Assembly: GCF_000344135.1 (NCBI RefSeq)
Contig: NZ_BAOP01000022.1
Location: 1 to 44,114, forward strand
DNA: 44,114 nt
DNA from: Gordonia malaquae NBRC 108250
GTDB taxonomy: Bacteria > Actinomycetota > Actinomycetes > Mycobacteriales > Mycobacteriaceae
Reading direction: 5' to 3'
Both the position numbers and the translations under genes were made by a program. This document shows, in pieces, positions 33,641 through 42,056 of the stretch. Position 1 is the stretch's first letter. Each line of letters starts with the position of its first letter. The notes beneath the pieces are model-generated. The model was not told the DNA's origin. It worked only from the letters and a program-made list of their open reading frames with translations, and did not search any database.

Positions 33641-34251
33641 CCGCCAAGCACCAGCGCATCGGATACAAGCGAGTCTCCACCGTCGACCAGAAGACCGATC
33701 GGCAGCTCGCCGACGTCGAGGTCGACAAGGTCTTCACCGACAAGGCCAGCGGCAAGAGCACCGACGGCCGCCCCGAGCTGGCCCGGGCCGTCGACTACGT
33801 CCGCGAGGGCGACACTCTCGTCGTGCACTCGATGGACCGGTTGGCCCGCAACATCGTCGACCTGCACCAGATCGTCGACGCACTCACCAAGGGTGGGGAC
33901 CTCGTCATCGACGGCAAGACTATCGAGTGCGGGGGCGGTGTCGCGGTCGAGTTCGTCAAGGAGGCGCGCACCTTCACTGGCGACGACGGCTCCGAGGCCG
34001 CGCTCATGCTGGGCATCCTCGGCTCGGTCGCGCAGTTCGAGCGAGCGATCATCAAGGAGCGCCAACGAGAGGGCATCGCCATCGCCAAGGCGGCGGGGAA
34101 GTACAAGGGCGGCCAGCCCAAGCTCACCGACGAACAGGCGGGTGAACTCGCGCGGCGTAAGGCCGCAGGGGAGTCGATGGCCGCACTCGCGCGCGAGTAC
34201 GGGGTGAGCCGCCAGACCGCGTACCGGTATGCGGCTCTCGGGAAACCCTGA
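33637..34251 (+). CDS. Serine recombinase (resolvase/invertase type)
   Basis: The 204-residue protein carries the catalytic serine in GYKRVST (S14), the MDRLARN Arg motif of the active site, the long E helix with FERAIIKERQREGIAIAKAAG and a C-terminal helix-turn-helix AALAREYGVSRQTAYRYAAL. Size and layout are those of Tn3 resolvases and DNA invertases rather than of large serine integrases. It may resolve or invert DNA around nearby sites, e.g. the palindromic region upstream, but is not an obvious candidate for inserting the whole island. It ends 4 bases before the convergent AAA+ gene. Confidence 0.92.
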   Translation: MTAKHQRIGYKRVSTVDQKTDRQLADVEVDKVFTDKASGKSTDGRPELARAVDYVREGDTLVVHSMDRLARNIVDLHQIVDALTKGGDLVIDGKTIECGGGVAVEFVKEARTFTGDDGSEAALMLGILGSVAQFERAIIKERQREGIAIAKAAGKYKGGQPKLTDEQAGELARRKAAGESMAALAREYGVSRQTAYRYAALGKP

Positions 34252-34255
34252 TCAG

Positions 34256-36871
34256 CTAACGCTTGCTGGGATCGAAGCCGTACCTACTCAACTCGGCTAC
34301 TGCGGCCGGATAGACATCGTCCGCTGTCAGCGTCGAGAGCGTCCGATTATCCGCCCGGTTCAGATGATCGGCGATCCTGCGTGCTAGTTGCCCGGGCGCC
34401 CGCGTCTGGATGATGCTTTCGACGACTCGGGCGTAGGCGAAGCCCTTGCGCGACATGACTCCCTGCTGTTCGGCGGCGCCGAGTACGTCGTACAGGGCGC
34501 GCATAGCGCCCTCATCAACCGAGTAACCGGCCGACTGAGCCATCCGCCTGGCTATCTCGACCAGTTCGTCGTTTCGGTACGGGTTGAAGTGGATCGTCTC
34601 GGTGAATCGCGACCGCAGGCCCGGGTTCGCGTCGAGGAAACGATCCATCTCGTCGGGGTACCCAGTTGCGATTACGATCAGCCGGTCGCGCTCGTCGAGC
34701 ATCCGTTTCAGAAGGGTGTTGATCACCTCGTTTCCGAATGCGTCGCCGCCGTCGAGACCCTCCTCTTGCAGTCCGTACGCCTCGTCGATCAGAAGAACAC
34801 CGTCGAGTGCCTCGGTGATCTTCTCGTCCGTCTTTGCCGCAGAATGTCCCAGGTGCTGGCCTACTAACTTCTCCCGGTCGACCTCGACGAAGTGACCTTT
34901 TTCGAGGACACCAAGCGCCTTGTAGATGCTTCCCATGATTCGTGCGATCTCGGTCTTGCCCGTGCCAGGAGGACCCGCGAACACAAAATTCTGGGTCAAC
35001 CTTCCAGTCGTTTGAAGCCCCCGAGCCTCCCGTACGCGGTCGACTTGGATTCGGCTGATCAGGGTTTTGATCTCCATTTTGAGTTGGTCCTGACCGACGA
35101 ACTCGTCCAGCGCGGCGAGGGCCTCCTCCACAGTGGCGTACTTGGCGCCGGTCGCTCCGCCGCTTCCGTCGGTGTACTTGATCTTGTCCTGATCCCCGCC
35201 GACGCTCGCGGTTCCGTCATTCTCACGCTCAACGACGGCGCTGCCACCCTCAGGCAGGAACAAGTTCGCAACGCTTACCGAGGCCTTTCCTTCGGACCGG
35301 ATTCTGGTCACTTTCCGCTGTGACACCACGCTGTCTGCAATGATCTGACCACCAGACATCGCGACCAGGGGCGATGCCTCGGCATCGCCAACGTCAATCA
35401 ATTGCAGCGTCCCGTTCGATTGGACTTCTCCGTCAGTGGCTGCGAATACCCCATAGGCACTGGAATTGTTCAGCGCAATGTAGCCTCGCGATGCGACGGC
35501 CCATCCTACGAATGAGCTCGTCGCCTGTAGTCGCGCGGAATCAGAGATATCAACATACCCGTCAAAGCTATGCCGATCGGCGCGTATTTCGCAGTGCTCC
35601 AGCGTCGTCAGACCGGATCGCAGAATCATCAGAGGGAAGTACTCGTCCCCGTCGCCAGATCTGGCGACCCCGAAACCAAGCCGGTAGTGATCGATGACCA
35701 CGTTGGACAACACGAGCGATCGGCCCTCACTTGCAAGGATGGCCGTCTGCCCGATCCCGGGTCGCAATGTGAGATTCGAGAGCACAAGGGCATGTCCAGC
35801 GCTGGGTCCGATGGGGCCGTCGGCGAGGTTGACGATGACCTTTGTCGGGTCCCCGTGGCCGCTGAACGCGATATCTTTGAAGTTGCTTGACGGAAGCCAG
35901 TATTCGCCGGGCTCAAGGATCAGATTGGTCCCAGCACTGAGCTGAGGCCTGATATGGTCCGCCCAGTTGCTACCGGCAGAACTCGGCCACGCCAACATCT
36001 GCGAGAACGGCTTCAACGGCTTACCGTTCGGGATCGGCCCGACCGCACCGGCCGGCACCGAAGGCCGCGATCGAGCCCCAGAGCTGGGCTGGTCTCCTGC
36101 CGCGGACTTGTCGGTCTTCAGCATCGACCGGAACTTGTCCTTGTACGCGCCGACCCGGTCGCGCGTTGGGCTCCCGGATGCCGAGCGGTTCGGCCCGGAC
36201 TGCGTCGGCTGACGAGGCTGCGGCGCTATCCGCGGTTGAGTGGCTGGTGGCTGTGCCGTTTGCTGCTGCATCGGAGCATCAGGCTGCGGCGCTGTCTGCG
36301 ATGCCACTCCGCCGTTGATGCAGACTATGTCGCTGATCGAAGCATTGGGTGAGTGGTAGAGATGACCGCCGTCCACCACGACCGACCCCACCGCAGAAGC
36401 GTCGAGCCATAGGCTCGCGCCGGGTCCAACATAGACGTCGGGAAGGCTGTCTCGATTCATCGCCTTCGCCGCGACTCGCCCGATCCCCGCCGACAGGGCG
36501 CTGCCACTCTCACGCTGGACTATGACGTTTCTCAGTAGTGCAGTCGAACCCGCCCCTTCGATGTGAAGCGCTCGTGCTGGCCCGGTGTGGAAGGAGTACT
36601 CGATCGTGCAACATTCGATTATCGAGCGTCCACGAATGACCAGCGGTGAGGCGGACAAGATTGTTCTCTCGGGACTTCCGGAACCGCGGAGGACAAGATC
36701 GGAGACGGTCGTCTCAGTGGGTGCGTAGCGTCCTTCAGCGAGATTGATCACGTCGCCAGGCCCTGCGCGTGTGATCGTCACAGTCAACTCCAGCCCGCGT
36801 CGGAGCTGCTTGGACATCCCCTCCTTGCCCGTCGTCAACCCGAAACCTACGTTGTGAGACTGCGCAGCCAT
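34256..36871 (-). CDS. Beta-helix / AAA+ ATPase fusion protein (CbbX/EccA-like ATPase)
   Basis: The 871-residue protein has no signal peptide. Residues about 20-190 look like right-handed parallel beta-helix repeats (GDVINLAEGRYAPTE, then repeated short strands with SVVVDGGHLYHS). A Pro/Gln-rich linker (about 195-300) follows, then a second beta-helix (about 310-545, with NLILEPGEYW and ALVLSNLTLRPG). The C-terminal 300 residues are an AAA+ module: VGQDQLK, Walker A AGPPGTGKT (K639), Walker B LLIDEAYGL (D696, E697), sensor region VIATGYPDEMDRFL and RSRFTETIHF. This ATPase belongs to the CbbX/SpoVK/EccA group of protein remodellers. ATG 36871 has GGAGAAG just upstream. Partner unknown; the beta-helix may bind a polymer or a filament. 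GC is lower than the flanks. Confidence 0.85.
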   Translation of the reverse strand: MAAQSHNVGFGLTTGKEGMSKQLRRGLELTVTITRAGPGDVINLAEGRYAPTETTVSDLVLRGSGSPERTILSASPLVIRGRSIIECCTIEYSFHTGPARALHIEGAGSTALLRNVIVQRESGSALSAGIGRVAAKAMNRDSLPDVYVGPGASLWLDASAVGSVVVDGGHLYHSPNASISDIVCINGGVASQTAPQPDAPMQQQTAQPPATQPRIAPQPRQPTQSGPNRSASGSPTRDRVGAYKDKFRSMLKTDKSAAGDQPSSGARSRPSVPAGAVGPIPNGKPLKPFSQMLAWPSSAGSNWADHIRPQLSAGTNLILEPGEYWLPSSNFKDIAFSGHGDPTKVIVNLADGPIGPSAGHALVLSNLTLRPGIGQTAILASEGRSLVLSNVVIDHYRLGFGVARSGDGDEYFPLMILRSGLTTLEHCEIRADRHSFDGYVDISDSARLQATSSFVGWAVASRGYIALNNSSAYGVFAATDGEVQSNGTLQLIDVGDAEASPLVAMSGGQIIADSVVSQRKVTRIRSEGKASVSVANLFLPEGGSAVVERENDGTASVGGDQDKIKYTDGSGGATGAKYATVEEALAALDEFVGQDQLKMEIKTLISRIQVDRVREARGLQTTGRLTQNFVFAGPPGTGKTEIARIMGSIYKALGVLEKGHFVEVDREKLVGQHLGHSAAKTDEKITEALDGVLLIDEAYGLQEEGLDGGDAFGNEVINTLLKRMLDERDRLIVIATGYPDEMDRFLDANPGLRSRFTETIHFNPYRNDELVEIARRMAQSAGYSVDEGAMRALYDVLGAAEQQGVMSRKGFAYARVVESIIQTRAPGQLARRIADHLNRADNRTLSTLTADDVYPAAVAELSRYGFDPSKR

Positions 36872-37000
36872 ACGTCTTCTCCATCATTGTTCAACCAGGC
36901 ATCGCCCCGGCTCGCACTGAACTTCTTAGAACGGATTTTGCCTAATTTTATGACTCGCCGATGTCGACCGCAGTGCCGACAGCGCGAAACGCTTCGCTCC

Positions 37001-38401
37001 CTACCGGTCCCAACAGGTCTTCATCTCGCGTCCGGCGTCAGCCGTCTCGCCCTTGCTAGGGAAGTACCAGACGATCTTGAGGTAGGCGCGTTTGCCATTG
37101 CACGTGCCGATGTCCGAGGCGACGACCGTGGCCGGGATGTACTGCTCCCGGCCGACTCTGCCGTCTTCGCGCCACACACCGGTGCCCGTGCCGACTGCCT
37201 GGGCGCCGCCCCAGTCCGACCAGGTGATACCTGTGATCCGGCTGGTCGGCGATCCGCCGGCGTAGATTTCCGTTGGCCTCGCGCTTCCGTAGCCGGTGCC
37301 GTTGCTCGGCATCGAGCCCAGCACTACCGGTTCTGCGCCCTCGTCGTCGCGGGCCGGGGGACTCGAACCGCCTGGCCCGTCGAACTTCTCGACCTTCTCG
37401 TTGGAGAGGAATATCCCGCTGCCGGTCGTGGTGTTCCAGACCGTGAGTCCGTTCATCTCCGAGGCGATCGCCCAGTCCTGGAAGTAGTACTGCTTGCCGT
37501 ACTGCACGCGCGGCACCTGGTAGCCGTCGCTGAGCGGCTGGTTCATCCAGCCGGTGGTGCCGGTGTTGCCCACGGGTTCGCCGACCCGGTCATTGGAGAG
37601 CTGAAAGAGCCATCGGCCCTTGTCGGTCCCGCCTATCTTCTCGGTGCCGAAGGGGCTGCTGGTTGTGTTCATGCTCCGGACTCCGCACTGGCCCTGCCGC
37701 GTGTACTCGTTCTGCGTGCTGAAGTCGCAGCCGATCCCGCCGGTGGGTGTGAGCAGGTGCGCAGATTCGAGCTTGCCGTATCTGCTGACGTAGGTCGGCA
37801 GCGGTGCGGCGCTCGCTGGCCGGGGTCCTCCGGCGCCGGGGTAGGCGCCGGCGACGGGAGCTGCGGGCGGGGTTGGCTGATCCGTCGACGCGGGCGCCCC
37901 CGACTGCCGCGCGGGCTCGCTGCTGTTGGGGCTGTCGGTCGGTGCCGCGGTCTGGTCGGAGTCTGGTCCCCGGCTGATCACCAGGGCCGTCACGGCTGCG
38001 ATCACCGCGACGACCAGGACCGCGACGATCGCGAGCAGAACCTTCGTCGTCGGCAACCAGCCGGCTTGACCGCCCGTACCGGACGCAGCGCTCGTGCCGG
38101 CTGACGGAGGTGGCCCGACGCGGGGCGCGGACGCGGACATCATGGGGGAGCCTGGCAGGCCCGCTAGCTCGTGCAGGGCCTGCGTGTCCAGTGGTGGACC
38201 TCCGGGGTCGGCCAGCCGGCCGTCGTATATCGCGCGGCGCTGCGGTGATCCCAGGATCGCCTGCGCTGTCGTCAGCTGCTCGCGCAGGACCGCGTCGCCC
38301 GGGCCCGTCGACGCGATCCGGGCGTCGAGCTGCTGCGCCAACTTCTCGCAACCGGCCGCCCGGTCCAGTCCGAACGATTGATACAGGTCTATGTGGGCCA
38401 T
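37001..38401 (-). CDS. Membrane protein with a degenerate J-like N-terminus and large extracellular domain
   Basis: From ATG 38401 (GGGGG site 7 bases upstream) the protein has 466 residues. Residues 1-75 (IDLYQSFGLDR, then AQAILGSPQRRAIYDGRLADP) resemble the last helices of a J-domain, but the HPD motif is absent. A Pro/Ser/Gly-rich linker is followed by one membrane helix (about 120-143). The rest (about 190-466) is an extracellular beta-rich domain with Cys residues and many Gly/Trp/Tyr. The first 75 residues are closely similar to those of the protein at 40523: the two are paralogues. Not a known chaperone; may recruit cytoplasmic factors to a surface complex. Confidence 0.82.
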   Translation of the reverse strand: MAHIDLYQSFGLDRAAGCEKLAQQLDARIASTGPGDAVLREQLTTAQAILGSPQRRAIYDGRLADPGGPPLDTQALHELAGLPGSPMMSASAPRVGPPPSAGTSAASGTGGQAGWLPTTKVLLAIVAVLVVAVIAAVTALVISRGPDSDQTAAPTDSPNSSEPARQSGAPASTDQPTPPAAPVAGAYPGAGGPRPASAAPLPTYVSRYGKLESAHLLTPTGGIGCDFSTQNEYTRQGQCGVRSMNTTSSPFGTEKIGGTDKGRWLFQLSNDRVGEPVGNTGTTGWMNQPLSDGYQVPRVQYGKQYYFQDWAIASEMNGLTVWNTTTGSGIFLSNEKVEKFDGPGGSSPPARDDEGAEPVVLGSMPSNGTGYGSARPTEIYAGGSPTSRITGITWSDWGGAQAVGTGTGVWREDGRVGREQYIPATVVASDIGTCNGKRAYLKIVWYFPSKGETADAGREMKTCWDR

Positions 38402-38811
38402 CGATTCCCCCTTGTTTCGGCTCCCTTGTGGAGCATCTTTACCAGACCCTCGCCCGGAGCCCAACTGGGGGTGTGAGCCTGATCACACTGATCCCGGCGA
38501 TAGGATGATAGGCATGAGCAATTGGGCGCTTCGCGTCCATGTTTCCTGCTGCTGATCCCACGTTTCTCTTCTGGCTCTTCGCCAAATCCCCTGGTAGACA
38601 CTGTCGTGCCGGGCTGCAAGCAATGGACTTCCGCCACGTCACTGTCCACATCATTCGAATGACCGACGTTGGATGATCCATCGCTTTGCGTCCAGCGTGT
38701 CAGGCAATATGGTGAGGTCGTATGTCGGCCTAGGCCGACATACGACAGAAGCGACCAGAGGGGAGTCAATGCAGGAGGTCTACAGGCTGGGCGGCGTGGG
38801 ACGATGGACGG
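38402..38811. other. 410-base intergenic region with regulatory palindromes
   Basis: Contains the perfect 30-bp palindrome at 38717-38746 and a 12-bp palindrome TCATTCGAATGA (38651-38662). A minus-strand frame covering most of it has no ribosome binding site or recognisable domain and I do not accept it as a gene. No RNA gene is visible. Confidence 0.5.
38717..38746. promoter_or_regulatory. Perfect 30-bp palindrome upstream of the XRE gene
   Basis: GTCGTATGTCGGCC, TA, GGCCGACATACGAC, with 14-bp arms and a self-complementary centre. It is 66 bases before the XRE gene start. Possible operator for the XRE regulator, or a binding site of a partition/replication protein. Confidence 0.8.
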
Positions 38812-39111
38812 GTGCCAGCTCCCGATTCACGTCTCGACTCGCAGCAGTTGCGGGTGCGCGCCGTGCGTCGTGAAGCGCTCGGCGCGGCGATCCGCGACGC
38901 GCGCAAAGCGGCTGGCCTGACTCAGGCGCAGGTCGCCGAGTTGGCCGGGATGGCCCGCTCGACGATCATCGAGGTCGAGCGCGGACAGAAGTCGCTCTCG
39001 TCAGATTCGCTATGGAATCTGGCAGCGGCCCTGGGCACGCCGCTCTCGGAGATCATCGCCGCGGCCGAGGCCGACCCAGGCCTCGCGGCCACGCTCAAGC
39101 CCGAGGCGTAG
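38812..39111 (+). CDS. XRE-family DNA-binding protein
   Basis: The 99-residue protein starts at GTG 38812 and holds an XRE helix-turn-helix (about residues 20-78): ALGAAIRDARKAAGLTQAQV, AELAGMARSTIIEVERGQKS, SLWNLAAALGTPLSEI. A short Ala-rich tail follows. It is the regulator of the cassette: the 30-bp palindrome lies just upstream and the mannosyltransferase gene 50 bases downstream. No ribosome binding site is clear, so the start could be a few codons off. Confidence 0.85.
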   Translation: MPAPDSRLDSQQLRVRAVRREALGAAIRDARKAAGLTQAQVAELAGMARSTIIEVERGQKSLSSDSLWNLAAALGTPLSEIIAAAEADPGLAATLKPEA

Positions 39112-39161
39112 ACCCTCTCCTGCATGACTCCCTTTCGCACCGACGAGAGGGGGATAGACGA

Positions 39162-40523
39162 ATGAAGCGCACTTCTGCTCCGGCAGACAGCGACGTGGCC
39201 GGGTTGGCCAAGCTAGGGTTCCTCGCCGTCTGCATTGTCGTTCTGGCAATGCAGGTTCCGGTACTGGTCGACGCGCGTTGGTCGCTGTTCGACACCCGCA
39301 TCTACCTCGACGGTGGCCATGCAGTGTTCCACGATCCGGCGGCCCTCTACACCACTCGGTGGCAGGGAGGTTGGTGGTTCACCTATCCACCGTTCGCTGC
39401 GATGGCGTTCGCGGTGCTCGACCTGGGGCCGTCCGACGTGGCCACCGGACTGCTGGCCGCCGCGAGCGTTGCCGCGATGGCGCGCATCGCGTTCCTCGTG
39501 TCCCGTGGAATCGTCGATGGGCTGCGCATGCCGTGGCTGGACTCGCAACCGCTGGCCGTTCGCCGTTCTGCCGCGTTCGGGCTCGCAGCCGTCGTCCTGC
39601 TGGCGTCGGCGCTGTCTGAGCCTGTGCGCGGCACCATCGCGTTCGGACAGATCAATCTGCTCATCGCGTGGCTCACCGCCGAGGACTTCCTCGGCGTCGG
39701 CAGAGCACGCGGCAAGAATTCTTGGCTCGCCGGAACTCTCACCGGTATCGCGGCGGGAATCAAGATCACGCCGATGCTGTTGGTGATCCCCATGCTGCTC
39801 GCCGGCCGGTGGCGAGCAGCTCGCAACGCCGTCCTCGCCTTCGCCGCAACACTCGCCCTCAGCACGCTGGTGCTGCCGAACCAGACGTGGTCGTACTTCA
39901 CGACGCTGTTGTGGGATCCAACCAGGCCCGGCGATCCGTGGTACGCCTGGAACCAGTCGATCGTCGGCTTGGCCCATCGACTCACAGGCCCCGACGGATC
40001 GCCTGCGGCCCAAGCCATCCTCATGGCCTTGGTCGTCGCCGCCGGCATCGTCGCGACGTCCATGATGTTGCGCTCGGGTGACCGCGTCGGGGCGCTGCTC
40101 ACCGGATGGCTGACGATCTACCTGCTCAGCCCGATCACCTGGTATCACCACCTCGTTCTCGTGCCCGCCCTGCTGGTGTGGGGAATCCTCGCCAGCCACC
40201 GATGGCCTGCACTGTGGCGCACCGTGATTCGGGCGGAAGTTCTGCTCGTCGCCTGCTCGGTCATCCCCGGCCTCTACAAGCTCGCCCCCAGCGGCGGCGG
40301 TTCCGAGTTCGACTACACGCTTTGGCAATCGGCCCGTGTCGAATCCTTTCCCGTCCTCGGGCTCATTCTGCTGGTCACCCTGGCCTTGGCCACCATCGCC
40401 AATCCCGAACCCGCGCGTAGCCGCGAAACCGAAACCGCGCCGCCGACCCCACCGATCTATACCGAACCACCACCGGCGCCGTACATCCCCGCCCACGACA
40501 CCGCCACCAACAGGAGGACCTGA
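39162..40523 (+). CDS. GT87-type (DUF2029) polyprenyl-phosphate mannosyltransferase
   Basis: From ATG 39162 (GAGAGGGGG 8 bases upstream) the protein has 453 residues with about ten membrane helices. The GT87 family signature is present near residues 38-65 (FDTRIYLDGGHAVFHDPAAL) with the acidic residue in the first extracellular loop, FTYPPFAAMAF and GQINLLIAWL. Members such as PimE and related alpha-1,2-mannosyltransferases transfer mannose from polyprenyl-phosphate mannose on the outer face of the membrane, to lipoglycans or proteins. Its Pro/Thr-rich C-tail is unusual. Stop overlaps the start of the J-like gene (TGATG), with the AGGAGG of that gene inside its 3' end. Confidence 0.88.
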   Translation: MKRTSAPADSDVAGLAKLGFLAVCIVVLAMQVPVLVDARWSLFDTRIYLDGGHAVFHDPAALYTTRWQGGWWFTYPPFAAMAFAVLDLGPSDVATGLLAAASVAAMARIAFLVSRGIVDGLRMPWLDSQPLAVRRSAAFGLAAVVLLASALSEPVRGTIAFGQINLLIAWLTAEDFLGVGRARGKNSWLAGTLTGIAAGIKITPMLLVIPMLLAGRWRAARNAVLAFAATLALSTLVLPNQTWSYFTTLLWDPTRPGDPWYAWNQSIVGLAHRLTGPDGSPAAQAILMALVVAAGIVATSMMLRSGDRVGALLTGWLTIYLLSPITWYHHLVLVPALLVWGILASHRWPALWRTVIRAEVLLVACSVIPGLYKLAPSGGGSEFDYTLWQSARVESFPVLGLILLVTLALATIANPEPARSRETETAPPTPPIYTEPPPAPYIPAHDTATNRRT

Positions 40524-41563
40524 TGACCCCGCACCTAGATCTGTACGCCATCTACGGGCTCGACCAGCGCATGCCGCCGACCGAGATCGGCCAGCGTCTC
40601 ACCGAGATCCTGAACGCCACCGCCGACCCGCTGACTCGCGGCCGGATCGAGACGGCGCGCGCCATCCTCGCCGATCCGCAGCGCCGGACCGCTTACGACC
40701 GTCAGCTCGCCGATCCTGCAGCGCCGCCTATCACCGAGCAGACCCTCGCCCAGCTGGCGGGTCGGCCCGCACCGACCGCTCCTGGCTCGGGCAGCGGCCT
40801 GGCTCAGCTCGCTGGCCGGCCGAAGGTCGTCGCGGGCATAGCCGCCGCCCTCGCGCTGCTCCTGGTCGTCATCGTCACCGCGGTCAGCTGTAGCGGGAGC
40901 GACTCCAGCAGCAACAACGCCGGCGGCCAGGGCTCGCGTAGCGCAGACAACAGTGTGCCCACCTCGGCGGAGGCAGGGAACAGAGAGCCGATCAATGCCG
41001 GTAACGACAATCTCGACGCCGCCGTGTGGCGTGACACCGCAAAGGGGGGCGAGGAGACCACCTATTCGCTCCAGCTCACCAAAGAGATTGCCCTGCCCAA
41101 TGAATTCTCACGTCTGAGCGGACAGGGCACAGGCTGTACCCCGGGCGATCACGCACTGAACCAGGGGTCGCAGTGGAATCTCGGCATCACACAGCTCAGG
41201 GACAGCTCAGTGGCGATCGTGTGCAACGTCCCGCGGTCGGACGGCAAGTTGACCCTGGCTGCCACGCAGCTCGCCGTCGTGAACAAGGACGGCCAAGTGG
41301 TGTCGACAAAGGAGTACGGTCCGCTCGAAGACATCGCCCTCGAACCCTTCGATCTCCCTAAGCAGTCGTTGTTCAAACAGTACTTCCACGTGGAGGCCTC
41401 GAACGGAATCACGGTCCCCACCGAGAGCACCGGACTAAGCAGTGGCATGGTCTTCGTGACCCAAGCCAGGCCCGACGCCTTCGACGAGGATCTCGTCTGG
41501 GTGCTCCTCCGTGGCTCGGACAAGCTCTACCAGGCAAAGGTCCTGTTCTACCGCAGCAGTTAA
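40523..41563 (+). CDS. Second membrane protein with degenerate J-like N-terminus
   Basis: The 346-residue protein starts within the mannosyltransferase stop codon. Residues 1-75 (HLDLYAIYGLDQRM, ETARAILADPQRRTAYDRQL, ADPAAPP) parallel the protein at 37001-38401 closely, again without HPD. One membrane helix (about 97-118, AGIAAALALLLVVIVTAV) separates a cytoplasmic domain from an extracellular one of about 220 residues. The latter is unlike that of the paralogue and ends FYRSS. A Ser/Gly/Asn-rich linker follows the helix. The small secreted protein gene starts 32 bases downstream, probably in the same operon. Confidence 0.82.
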   Translation: MTPHLDLYAIYGLDQRMPPTEIGQRLTEILNATADPLTRGRIETARAILADPQRRTAYDRQLADPAAPPITEQTLAQLAGRPAPTAPGSGSGLAQLAGRPKVVAGIAAALALLLVVIVTAVSCSGSDSSSNNAGGQGSRSADNSVPTSAEAGNREPINAGNDNLDAAVWRDTAKGGEETTYSLQLTKEIALPNEFSRLSGQGTGCTPGDHALNQGSQWNLGITQLRDSSVAIVCNVPRSDGKLTLAATQLAVVNKDGQVVSTKEYGPLEDIALEPFDLPKQSLFKQYFHVEASNGITVPTESTGLSSGMVFVTQARPDAFDEDLVWVLLRGSDKLYQAKVLFYRSS

Positions 41564-41595
41564 GCAACCAATCAACGCAACGAGGAGAAGACACC

Positions 41596-41973
41596 ATGAA
41601 GTCCATCAAGTCCCGCGTGGCGGCCACAGCGCTTGCCCTGGGCATCGGCGCCACCGCCGCTCTGGGCGCCACAGTGACCGCTGGCGAGGCCTCGGCCAAG
41701 GTGGCCAGCGGAAACTACTGGTTCACCAGCACCTCCCTGCTGAGCGGCCTTTCCGACCGCAAGCCCGTCATGATCAAGGGCAACGTGATGACCGAGTACG
41801 TCTACGGCACCAAGGCGCACACTCGCCTCGTGCCCACCCGCAACGGCGCCTATTACGACGCCCAGCCCGGGGGACGCATAGTCCTGACCAAGCGCGCCCA
41901 CGGCCGCTACTCCGGCTACGGCGCCCTTCTCGGAATCCACACCCACAGCGTCAAGCTCACACCGCGGCGCTGA
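41596..41973 (+). CDS. Small secreted protein, paralogue of the one at 15.7 kb
   Basis: The 125-residue protein has a Sec signal peptide (about residues 1-35, ending GEASA-KV) and a mature domain with GNVMT, VPTRNGAYYD, a GRYSG core and the ending VKLTPRR. The same motifs in the same order occur in the protein at 15675-16061. GAGGAG 8 bases before the ATG. It is the last gene of the mannosyltransferase operon; a terminator follows at 42005. Confidence 0.85.
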   Translation: MKSIKSRVAATALALGIGATAALGATVTAGEASAKVASGNYWFTSTSLLSGLSDRKPVMIKGNVMTEYVYGTKAHTRLVPTRNGAYYDAQPGGRIVLTKRAHGRYSGYGALLGIHTHSVKLTPRR

Positions 41974-42004
41974 CCGGCGGCAAGCGCCCACCGGCGCAAG
42001 ACAT

Positions 42005-42038
42005 GAGCCCCGCACCTCAGAAATGAGGCGCGGGGCTC
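42005..42038. terminator. Bidirectional terminator
   Basis: GAGCCCCGC (42005-42013) with GCGGGGCTC (42030-42038), and inner CCTCA/TGAGG around GAAA. It sits between the convergent genes ending at 41973 and 42057. Confidence 0.8.
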
Positions 42039-42056
42039 GTGCTTTCGGGGCTGCTG

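Noticed and set aside
38389..38769. 126-codon minus-strand frame in the intergenic region
   Set aside because: It covers the 30-bp palindrome, has no ribosome binding site or domain, and overlaps the J-like gene start.
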